Shown here: positions 1 to 7,515 of the stretch, in pieces | Numbering within the stretch: position 1 is the first letter of the stretch | How the letters are laid out: every line of letters starts with the position of its first letter | Assembly (NCBI GenBank): GCA_028688225.1 | Contig: JAQTYQ010000028.1 | Span: 1 to 39,195, forward strand | Direction: 5' to 3' | DNA length: 39,195 nt | Origin: Opitutaceae bacterium | GTDB lineage: Bacteria; Verrucomicrobiota; Verrucomicrobiia; Opitutales; Opitutaceae | Made by a program: the position numbers and the translations under genes | The notes under the pieces: model-generated | Told to the model about the DNA's origin: nothing | Database searches by the model: none | What the model saw: the letters and a program-made list of their open reading frames with translations, nothing else

Positions 1-554
<554 letters not shown>

Positions 555-555
555 G

Positions 556-574
556 TTTTCGCCGTCGGCGAAAA
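556..574 (+). terminator. Hairpin directly after tRNA-Met
   Basis: TTTTCGCC (556-563) pairs perfectly with GGCGAAAA (567-574) around a 3-nt loop, one base after the tRNA CCA end. There is no long T-tract after it, so intrinsic termination is plausible but unproven. A 3'-processing or protective role is equally possible. Similar hairpins follow the other three tRNAs. Confidence 0.55.
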
Positions 575-681
575 TTGTCTTCCGAAGCCTTCGCGAAGGA
601 GGACATTTGCTCCAGCGAGCTTCAGCCGCCGCCAAGGCTATGGCTGACAAGACGGATGGCACGGACAAGTTTTCGCCCGGC

Positions 682-972
682 ATGGTCTACGTCTACATTC
701 TCCAAGGAGCGAGTGGCCGCCATGATATCGGATGTACGGGTGATTTAGAACGAAGGCTTGATCAACACCGGCGTGGACACACGCATACGACCAAGCGCCT
801 CGGCGGGAATCTCGCATTGGTGGCGATGCAAGCCTACTCCTCCCGTGAGGAGCTTCGACTCGGCAAGCCACCCTTTCCGGATCTAGAGCGTTTTAAACTG
901 AAGTGTCGCCACGAAAGAACACATGGATCGCAAAGGAAAAAAATCGGAATGGATCGGCCATGTGCGCCTTGA
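682..972 (+). pseudogene. Decayed GIY-YIG endonuclease-like gene
   Basis: The first ~30 residues resemble small stand-alone GIY-YIG proteins: MVYVYILQ, then IGCTGDLERRLDQH, which matches the usual 'YYIGxTxDLxRRLxxH' block. The second tyrosine of the YIG half-motif is replaced (HDIG), and from about residue 55 the helix that normally carries 'EARxxExxLK' is lost and turns into unrelated sequence (GKPPFPDLERFK). I therefore read it as a degraded copy. Upstream in-frame ATGs (643) exist, but the family normally begins at MVYVYIL. The gene follows tRNA-Met by about 130 bp with no sign of an operon. A live divergent protein is possible but less likely. Confidence 0.5.
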
Positions 973-1093
973 GTTCTTTGGTGGCTGTAGATCGGGTTCA
1001 GAGTTTGGCCGGCCCGCGCGGCGGGGAACCTTGTCAACCAATCGTTGACATGTTGCCGGGTGCGGACCTGCAACGATGGTGCCGGTCAGCGGT

Positions 1094-1891
1094 TCAACCC
1101 AATTGCCGGTGGCGGAAGAGCAGGCCGCTCCACGCGGAGTCGAGGGCGCAAACCTTGTAATCGACGAGTCCGGCCGCGAGGCACTCGGCCCGGATGTAGT
1201 TTTGCGACAGGTCGGAGGCCAGCGGGCCGCTGCGTTTCGGCGAGACGACCCACACCGGCATCCGCGCGCCCAGCCGGACCGTCCGGGCGAAACCGCGATC
1301 GAACTCCCGATGCGTGCGCACAAACCACAGCGCGAGCCCGGTGCCCGTATCCACCCGGTCCGTGAGATGCGCCCCTGCCGGCAACGGGCCGAGTTTCCGG
1401 GCAAAGTCTTTCGGCGCACCGAGCAGGGCCACGCGCAGACCGGGTTTGATACCGAGTTTCTTCGGCAGAGGCGTGCCGGCATAACCGGCCATGACACCGA
1501 CGGACGTGTCGGGTGCAACGGGCGACGCCCTCCGCGAATCCCCCAGCGTGTGGGTGAGGACGGAGCCGAGCTTTTCCCAACTGGCGTACGCTGCGCCGGG
1601 CAGCTTCGAGCGCACGCCGGCAACTTTGTCCGGCGCGCCGCCGGCAAATACGATGGGCACGGTGCGGGTTGCCTTCTGCCCGAGAAGCCCCAGCGCTACA
1701 TCCCGTCCTTGCGATGGCAGGCGGTCGAGGGAGACGACGATGACCGCGGGCGGATGCCGCCGCAGCTCCCGAAAGAGCGCGGGTCCCGGCGGCAGGCTGG
1801 CGTCGACGGCATGCCCGGCCGCCCGGAGCCTTCTCGCGTGCGCCTTCGCTTCAACCGTGTGCCAGTGAATAAGTTTGACCAACGGCTTCAT
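1094..1891 (-). CDS. Two-part protein with DUF3052-type C-terminal domain
   Basis: A 265-residue protein. The N-terminal ~115 residues have an alternating strand/helix pattern and a stretch PAVIVVSLDRLPSQGRDVA resembling a degenerate response-regulator receiver domain. From about residue 135 the sequence GYAGTPLPKKLGIKPG and following text match the DUF3052 family (usually ~130 residues, function unknown). ATG at 1891 is chosen because the frame upstream has no conserved look and lies inside the preceding gene. The start overlaps the end of that gene by 41 bp on the same strand, which suggests translational coupling. The receiver-like part lacks an obvious acidic phospho-acceptor pocket, so it may be structural only. 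Function unknown. Confidence 0.75.
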   Translation of the reverse strand: MKPLVKLIHWHTVEAKAHARRLRAAGHAVDASLPPGPALFRELRRHPPAVIVVSLDRLPSQGRDVALGLLGQKATRTVPIVFAGGAPDKVAGVRSKLPGAAYASWEKLGSVLTHTLGDSRRASPVAPDTSVGVMAGYAGTPLPKKLGIKPGLRVALLGAPKDFARKLGPLPAGAHLTDRVDTGTGLALWFVRTHREFDRGFARTVRLGARMPVWVVSPKRSGPLASDLSQNYIRAECLAAGLVDYKVCALDSAWSGLLFRHRQLG

Positions 1892-2810
1892 GTTCGGTGG
1901 CCGCAATCCGGCCGTACGAACGCAGCGTGAGGAGAGTTTGCAAAGTGACCACACCTTTCCATTCGAGTTCCGCCTGCACCCAGTGTCCCGGGAAATTCCC
2001 GCTCCAATCCCAGTTGGGCGCCCAGGATCCGTCGGCGCCCTGCCGGCCGATTTCAAAATCGAGGTTGGCGCCCAGGACGTCGCCGAGCAGGGGAGTCAGC
2101 AGTGAGTCGGATCGCGGCGCCAGCAGCAGCGGTTTGACGGCATAACCGGTCCAAGCCTTCCGCTCGCGCGCCACGATAGCCGGCCCGGCCCGGCGCGCGT
2201 GCAGCGCCGCCTGGTTGCGCAGGACTGCGGGCACGGCCGGCGTTTGGGCCAGGCAGAGGAGGCAGAGCAGGTCGTGCATCGCCGGTTTTTCCGGCAGGGC
2301 ATTGACGAGGCCCTCGGTGCTGGCGGTGACCTCGGACAGAAAACCGGCGTCGGCCGCCTCGCGATAGTGCCAGAGATGCGCGACCAGCTCCACGCAAGGA
2401 TTGGCGACAAAGCCAGGCACGTCCGGCGACGTCCAGGTCCACCACGGGGCATGCGGCCAGTCGTTGGCGTCGGCGGGCACGGCGGGCCAGCGGCCGAGCG
2501 TAGGCTCGAACGCCGCCTGGCTCCAGCGGACAGCGGCGCGGACCATGGGATCGCGGGCGTTCAAACCGAGATCGCGCAGATGTTGAAAAGCCACGGATGT
2601 GGCCAGCGCGGATGATCCGGGGAGGCGCAGGTCGGGCTCGAGCGCGCGCCCGAACCCGCCGTCGGCATTTTGATAGGCGGTGAGGGCAAGGCGGGCTTCG
2701 GCGGTCGTGGCGCCTTCGAAGTGAAGGCGGAAGAGAGCGCGCTCCAGGGGCCGGGCTTCATGCAGAACAAACTTGCGGGCTTGGGCGAAAGATTCAGGCG
2801 AGAGCATCAT
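1851..2810 (-). CDS. Prenyltransferase/squalene-cyclase-like alpha-toroid protein
   Basis: 319 residues, no signal peptide or membrane segment seen. The stretch LTAYQNADGGFGRALEPDLR and, near the C-terminus, GRQGADGSWAPNWDWS are typical QxxDGxW/F-type repeats of the terpene-cyclase/prenyltransferase toroid fold. Bacterial proteins of this size are usually annotated only as 'prenyltransferase/squalene oxidase repeat' proteins. The cyclase DxDD motif is not present, so I do not call it a cyclase. Start at the first of two ATGs (2810/2807); no clear ribosome-binding site. It is the upstream partner of the DUF3052-type gene and overlaps it by 41 bp. Confidence 0.75.
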   Translation of the reverse strand: MMLSPESFAQARKFVLHEARPLERALFRLHFEGATTAEARLALTAYQNADGGFGRALEPDLRLPGSSALATSVAFQHLRDLGLNARDPMVRAAVRWSQAAFEPTLGRWPAVPADANDWPHAPWWTWTSPDVPGFVANPCVELVAHLWHYREAADAGFLSEVTASTEGLVNALPEKPAMHDLLCLLCLAQTPAVPAVLRNQAALHARRAGPAIVARERKAWTGYAVKPLLLAPRSDSLLTPLLGDVLGANLDFEIGRQGADGSWAPNWDWSGNFPGHWVQAELEWKGVVTLQTLLTLRSYGRIAATEHEAVGQTYSLAHG

Positions 2811-3237
2811 GGTCGGGCGGGGTTGAAAGTTGAATCCGGCAGGCGTTCACCGGGGCCGGTTTGGCGGCGGCGGCATCGGCCAGGGCAAGGCAATCGCGAC
2901 GGTGAAAAGTCATCCGGCGGTGGAAAGGCGAAGGATGGGGTGTCGTCACAACAGGGGGGGAAATTCAAGAGGCGGGGTGCCGCCGGATGTCGGCGGCAGC
3001 AACCGGAGCAAGTTTTCCAAGATGCCGTCCGGGGACAGGAACCGATGGTACCGGGCCGATCTACCGAGGCTCCTCCCGGTCGATTTTGGCAATCCTGGAT
3101 TCGCTCCGGGGCGATGAATGAAGGGGGGATTCTCGACTTGATAAGTCCGCGGCCGCCTGCACCGGAAGGACGGCGGAAGCCTGCACGGCCGCAGAATCGA
3201 CTGGCGCCCATCGGATGAATTTTGGATTCTGCCGGCC
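2811..3237. other. Intergenic region between divergent genes, no gene seen
   Basis: This 427-bp gap separates the minus-strand toroid gene from the plus-strand nucleotidyltransferase and should hold both promoters. Open frames here are proline/arginine-rich and show no family signature. A G-rich run (2952-2961) is present. I recognise no RNA or operator. Confidence 0.5.
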
Positions 3238-4155
3238 GTGACCTACGATCTTGTTGTCCTCGCGGCGGGCCTGGGCAGCCGTTTTGGCGGCTTGAAGCAG
3301 GTTGAGCCCGTCGGCCCCGGCGGTGAACTCATCATCGAATACTCGGCGCACGACGCTGACCGCGCCGGATTCGGCCGCGTGGTATTCGTGATCCGGCGCG
3401 ACATCGAGAGGGATTTCCGCGCGGCGGTCGGCCGCCGGGTGGAGGCGCGCCTGGACGTGAGCTACGTGTTTCAGGAGCTGGGCGACCTGCCGCCACCCTA
3501 CGCGAAGCCGCCGGGCCGCGACAAGCCCTGGGGCACCGGGCAGGCCGTGCTGGCGGCGGAGCCGGCGGTGCGCGGGCCGTTCGCCGTCATCAATGCCGAC
3601 GATTTCTACGGTGCCTCGGCCTACCGGGTGCTGGCGGAGCATTTCCGCGGCCGGTCCTTGTCGGCGGCCGCCGGCGGCCGGCCGGAATACGCGCTGGTGG
3701 GCTACCCGCTCCGGCAGACGCTGTCTGAGCATGGAGCCGTCAACCGCGGCCTGTGCGCCGTCGACGCCGCCGGCCGGGTGACGGGGATCGAAGAGGTGTT
3801 GAAGATCGAGCCGACCGCGGACGGCCGGGCGCGGCATCCGCTGGCGCAGGGCGGATGGCACCAATTGGACGGGGACGAGATCGTGTCGATGACCTGCTTC
3901 GGTTTCACGCCGGCATTCTTTGGCCAGGTGCGCGGATGCTTCGGAGATTTTCTCGGCGAGCACGGACGCAGCCAGACGGCGGAGTTCTACCTGCCCGCGG
4001 CGGTCGGCGAGTTGCTGCAGGCGGGCGCCGCCGATGTATGTCTGCTCCGGAGCGATGATGCGTGGTTCGGCGTGACCTACCGCGAGGATGTCCCGGCGGT
4101 GCGGGCCGCCATCCGGCGGCTGATTGACCAGGGGATCTATCCGGAACGGTTGTGA
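3238..4155 (+). CDS. NTP-transferase family sugar nucleotidyltransferase
   Basis: A 305-residue cytoplasmic protein of the nucleotidyltransferase (GT-A-like, NDP-sugar pyrophosphorylase) family. The signature LAAGLGSRFGGLKQ (residues 8-21) is the GxGxR...K nucleotide-binding loop. A second conserved block, AVINADDFYG, carries the metal-binding aspartate, and WGTGQAVLAA lies between them. The family transfers a nucleotide to a sugar phosphate; which sugar cannot be told. No acyltransferase or left-handed helix domain follows. The start is GTG at 3238, because the signature begins seven residues later and no ATG lies between. No clear ribosome-binding site is visible. Stands alone on the plus strand. 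Confidence 0.85.
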   Translation: MTYDLVVLAAGLGSRFGGLKQVEPVGPGGELIIEYSAHDADRAGFGRVVFVIRRDIERDFRAAVGRRVEARLDVSYVFQELGDLPPPYAKPPGRDKPWGTGQAVLAAEPAVRGPFAVINADDFYGASAYRVLAEHFRGRSLSAAAGGRPEYALVGYPLRQTLSEHGAVNRGLCAVDAAGRVTGIEEVLKIEPTADGRARHPLAQGGWHQLDGDEIVSMTCFGFTPAFFGQVRGCFGDFLGEHGRSQTAEFYLPAAVGELLQAGAADVCLLRSDDAWFGVTYREDVPAVRAAIRRLIDQGIYPERL

Positions 4156-4283
4156 ATCCGGCGCCGTCCAGCCCGGGGAAGGCGCCAAGCCGGATTCATG
4201 CAGCCGAACCAGGATCTCCCCTGCGCTGTCCAGTTTGGTTCCGGGGTCGCAGGCGCGGCCGCGGGCGCGTCCATTGCCGGGAT

Positions 4284-5003
4284 TCAGACCGCATCCACGA
4301 AGATCAGCACGCCGGTGGCGTTGTCATGCCCGCCGCGGTGACTGGCCAGGTCGATGATTTTCTTGAGGCCGGCCGCCGGCTCCGCCGCCGTGACCAGCAG
4401 GTGGGCGAGCTCGCGATCCTCGATGAACCGGGTGATCCCGTCGCTGCACAGCAGGAGCCGGTCTCCGGTCCGCAGCGGCCGGTCCGACTGGTCGGCCAGC
4501 GGCGCCTTGGGCTGGCCGATGCAGCGGGTCAGCGCATTGCGGGTGCGGGGAGTGAGGAAGAGGGCGGCGCCATGCCCGTGCTTTGCCTTGAGCTCGTTTT
4601 CCACCGTGTGATCGAGGGTCAGTTTCTCGAGCCTCTCGTCGCGCAACAGGTAGCAGCTGGAGTCGCCCACATGCGCCAGTTGCAGCCGGTCGCCGTGCAG
4701 CCGCGCCACGGTGAGCGTGGTCCCGATCCCGAAAGTGTCGTCGATGATCTGCCCCAGACTGGCCACGCGCTGGTTGATGGTCAGGAAGAGCGACTGGAAA
4801 TCCCAGTCTGCGGCGGCGGACAGCCGGTGCGTCAGGGCCGTCAGCTGGGTGACGGCCTCTTCGGCCGCCTGGGCGCCGCCGGCGAGCCCGCCAATGCCAT
4901 CCGCCACGGCATATAAGTGCAGTTTCTCATCGCAGAGGAAGCGGTCCTCGTTCTCTTCGCGAACCTTCCCGATGTCGGTGAGCGCGGCGGTGCGGATGCG
5001 CAT
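4284..5003 (-). CDS. PP2C-family serine/threonine protein phosphatase
   Basis: A 239-residue soluble PP2C (Stp1/PrpC-like) phosphatase that removes phosphate from Ser/Thr using two metal ions. Family motifs run in order: TDIGKVREENEDRF at the N-terminus, VADGIGG (metal Asp), GIGTTLTVA, HVGDSSCYLL, LLLCSDGI and GGHDNATGVLIF at the C-terminus. Length is normal for the bacterial stand-alone type. ATG at 5003 gives the conserved N-terminus; an in-frame GTG at 5018 would add five residues. It follows the helicase gene on the same strand with essentially no gap, so the two are probably cotranscribed. No partner Ser/Thr kinase is in the window. Confidence 0.9.
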   Translation of the reverse strand: MRIRTAALTDIGKVREENEDRFLCDEKLHLYAVADGIGGLAGGAQAAEEAVTQLTALTHRLSAAADWDFQSLFLTINQRVASLGQIIDDTFGIGTTLTVARLHGDRLQLAHVGDSSCYLLRDERLEKLTLDHTVENELKAKHGHGAALFLTPRTRNALTRCIGQPKAPLADQSDRPLRTGDRLLLCSDGITRFIEDRELAHLLVTAAEPAAGLKKIIDLASHRGGHDNATGVLIFVDAV

Positions 5004-5019
5004 GGATGAAGCGGACACG

Positions 5020-7098
5020 CTAGCGGGGGTCGCTGCAAACGAAAGGCTTAAATCGCGCGGCGCGATTTTCCCTGGTCAGGCGCTGATACTCGCGCTTCGG
5101 CAGGCATTCGAGAAACAGGCGCCCGTAGGCCTTGGCGAGCACGCGCGCGTCGAGGATGGTGACGAGACCGCGGTCGGTCTGCGTGCGGATGAGGCGGCCG
5201 ATGCCCTGGCGGAACTTCACCAGCGCCTCGGGCAGGGTGAGTTCGTTGAAGGGGTTGCCGCCGCGCTCGCGGATCCACTCGGCCCGGGCCTCCGCGACGG
5301 GATGCGTGGGCACGTCGAACGGCAGGCGCGTGATCACGACCTGCGACAGCGCGTCGCCCGGCACGTCGACGCCCGTCCAGAAGCTGTCGGTGCCGAAGAG
5401 GATCGCGTTGCCGGCCGAACGCATGCGCCGGGCCAGTTCGGTGCGCGAAGCCTCCGCCCCCTGCATGAAGAAGGGCCGCCGGTGCCGCGCGTAGACGGGT
5501 TCGAGGGCATCCGCGCACCGGCGCAGATCGTGGTAGCTGGTGAAGAGCACGAGCGATCCGCCCGCCACCTGCAGCGTGCAGAACTCGAGGTAGTCGATCA
5601 GCGCATCGACGGCGAGGCGCGCGTCCGCCGGCGAGGGGAGCGGCATGTCGGCCGCCACGTAGACGCGCAGGTTGCGCTCGTAGTCGAAGGGCGAGGCGAC
5701 CACGACGGCGCGGGCCTCCTCCGCGCCGACGCGCTGCTGGTAGGGCTCAATCTGGCCGCCCATGGCCAGCGTGGCGCTGGTGAAAACCACCGCCGTCTTC
5801 CGCCGCAGCAGGTGCTCGCGCAGGTACGGTGCGACGTCGACCGGCGCGGTCCGCAGCGTGACGATCTGACCCTTGCGGCCGGAGCGCTCAAGCCAGTGCA
5901 CGTGATCCTCCGCGTTCAGGCCGAGAAACTGCCGGATGCCGGTGCGGTAGGTGGTCAGCCGTCCGCGCTGTTCGAGCAACTCGTCGCGGTCGCGGCCGTC
6001 GTCGAGGCGGTCGGCCAGCGCACCCACGGCCTTGCCCAGCGCCAGCAGCGGGGCGTCGAGCCACGGCTCGGCGAAACCCTCCTCGCGCAGACGGACGACG
6101 GGTTGCCTGGCAAGCAGGCTGTCGCGCAGGAATCCGAAGAACTGCTCCGCCGCCTCGAGCGCCTCCTCCACGAGCTGTTTCTCCCGCGCGCCGCCCAGCC
6201 GGTGGAGCAGGCCGCGCTTCTTCTGGGGATGCCAGAGGTATTTCAGCAGGCGGTCGGTGCCGTAGCTGCTCAGCCGCAAGCCGAAATGCTCCGTCGCGAC
6301 CTCCGGCACGGTCTGCGCCTCGTCGAGCACCACGAAGTCGTCGGGAAACAAGACGCCGCGCGTGCCGCCCTTCTCGCTGGCACCGCCCGCGTTGAGATGC
6401 GTGAAGAGCAGGCTGTGGTTGACGATGATGACCTGCGCCTGCCGCAGCCGGGCGCGGGCCCGCTGGTAGAAACAACCGCCGCCGGCGCAATTTTTATGGC
6501 TGCAGGCGGACGAGTCGGCGTTGACGACCTCCCAGACCTCGGGCGCCGGCGCCGGATTAAGCTCGTGGCGCAGGCCCTCGCGCGACGTCTTCGCCCAGGC
6601 GGCGAGACGCTGGAGTTCCGCCTGCTCCGCCGTGGGGAAAAGCTCCTGCCGCCCCTGCAGGGCGTGTGCGAGGCGCGTGGTGCAGAGATAGTTGGCCTTG
6701 CCGACCAGCACGGCCGACTTGAATTTCGCGTAGGGCTTGAGCGCCCCGACTGACTCGAACAGACGCCGGCAGAGCGGCAAGTCCTGGGTTTCGATCTGCT
6801 CCTGCAGCGAGATCGTATGCGTGGAGACGATCATCTGCCGCGACTGATCCAGCGCCTGGATGATGCCGGGCACGAGATAGGCGAGGCTCTTGCCCACGCC
6901 GGTGCCGGCCTCGAACAGCAGCACCTCGTCGCCCTCCATGGCGGCGGCCACGGCCCGCGCCATCTGCTCCTGCTGCGGCCGGTGCTCGAGGCCAAGCCCA
7001 GCCTGCAGCCAGCCCTGCACGGCGAAGGTCTTGGCCGCCAGCGCGGGGGCGTGGCTGACCGGCGGCGCGGCCCCGGCATCATCGTGAAGTCCGATCAT
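5020..7098 (-). CDS. dinG: DinG/XPD-type ATP-dependent DNA helicase
   Basis: A 692-residue superfamily 2 helicase. The Walker A GTGVGKS is at residues 65-71. The four iron-sulphur cysteines expected in the XPD/DinG group are C139, C199, C204 and C209. The Walker B box reads DEAQ (259-262) where DEAH is usual. C-terminal helicase motifs include SFWTGVDVPGD and, as motif VI, RQGIGRLIRTQTDRG. These enzymes unwind DNA 5' to 3' and help resolve R-loops and forked structures. No exonuclease domain precedes the helicase. ATG at 7098 leaves a 417-bp divergent region shared with the metal ATPase. The downstream phosphatase gene starts a few bases after its stop. Confidence 0.9.
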   Translation of the reverse strand: MIGLHDDAGAAPPVSHAPALAAKTFAVQGWLQAGLGLEHRPQQEQMARAVAAAMEGDEVLLFEAGTGVGKSLAYLVPGIIQALDQSRQMIVSTHTISLQEQIETQDLPLCRRLFESVGALKPYAKFKSAVLVGKANYLCTTRLAHALQGRQELFPTAEQAELQRLAAWAKTSREGLRHELNPAPAPEVWEVVNADSSACSHKNCAGGGCFYQRARARLRQAQVIIVNHSLLFTHLNAGGASEKGGTRGVLFPDDFVVLDEAQTVPEVATEHFGLRLSSYGTDRLLKYLWHPQKKRGLLHRLGGAREKQLVEEALEAAEQFFGFLRDSLLARQPVVRLREEGFAEPWLDAPLLALGKAVGALADRLDDGRDRDELLEQRGRLTTYRTGIRQFLGLNAEDHVHWLERSGRKGQIVTLRTAPVDVAPYLREHLLRRKTAVVFTSATLAMGGQIEPYQQRVGAEEARAVVVASPFDYERNLRVYVAADMPLPSPADARLAVDALIDYLEFCTLQVAGGSLVLFTSYHDLRRCADALEPVYARHRRPFFMQGAEASRTELARRMRSAGNAILFGTDSFWTGVDVPGDALSQVVITRLPFDVPTHPVAEARAEWIRERGGNPFNELTLPEALVKFRQGIGRLIRTQTDRGLVTILDARVLAKAYGRLFLECLPKREYQRLTRENRAARFKPFVCSDPR

Positions 7099-7515
7099 GG
7101 GAAGCGAGGCGCCACCTCAGAGCCGGCAGCGGCCCTTGCAAGGGAAGAGGTGGAGACGCTGGCAGGAATCGTTGCCGATGCCTCGCTCAGCGCCCGCTGC
7201 GCAAACACGGGAAAACTGGGTTTGGTTACGTGAGGTTGCATCGAAAAAAACGCGTCAGGAAACAGAATCTATTCGTGCCGCGGGAAGGCCCGCAACCCAA
7301 ACCGTGGCGCCGGCCTCAGCCTGACGCTCCTTTGCACGGTTGCCCATCTTCTGCCCGCCAGTTCGCGCCGCGAACAAAAAGCGAGGCGCGGATTCCCGGC
7401 CTCCGGCAGCGTAAAATTCCACGGATCATCTTGAAGCGTCTGCTCGGGTCAAGGTGGCGCCTCGCTTGCAATTGGATTTGCGCTTTGCCGATGAGGGCAA
7501 AATCTAGCCGCCGTC
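7099..7515. promoter_or_regulatory. Divergent promoter region with a 16-bp inverted repeat
   Basis: No gene is seen between the helicase and ATPase starts. The 16-mer AAGCGAGGCGCCACCT occurs at 7102-7117 and exactly in reverse complement at 7452-7467. A shorter partial copy (AGCGAGGCGC) lies at 7380-7389. One copy sits just ahead of the helicase ATG, the other 48 bp ahead of the ATPase ATG. This could be a pair of operator sites, or the ends of a dispersed element. I could not identify promoter boxes. Confidence 0.45.

Noticed and set aside
2807..3211. 134-codon minus-strand frame in the gap before the nucleotidyltransferase
   Set aside because: Proline/arginine/cysteine-rich, no signature, and located where two divergent promoters are expected.
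4711..6753. Long plus-strand open frame opposite the helicase and phosphatase genes
   Set aside because: It is a mirror of high-GC codon bias: low-complexity, R/H/Q/V-rich sequence with no family motif, while the opposite strand has complete DinG and PP2C motifs.
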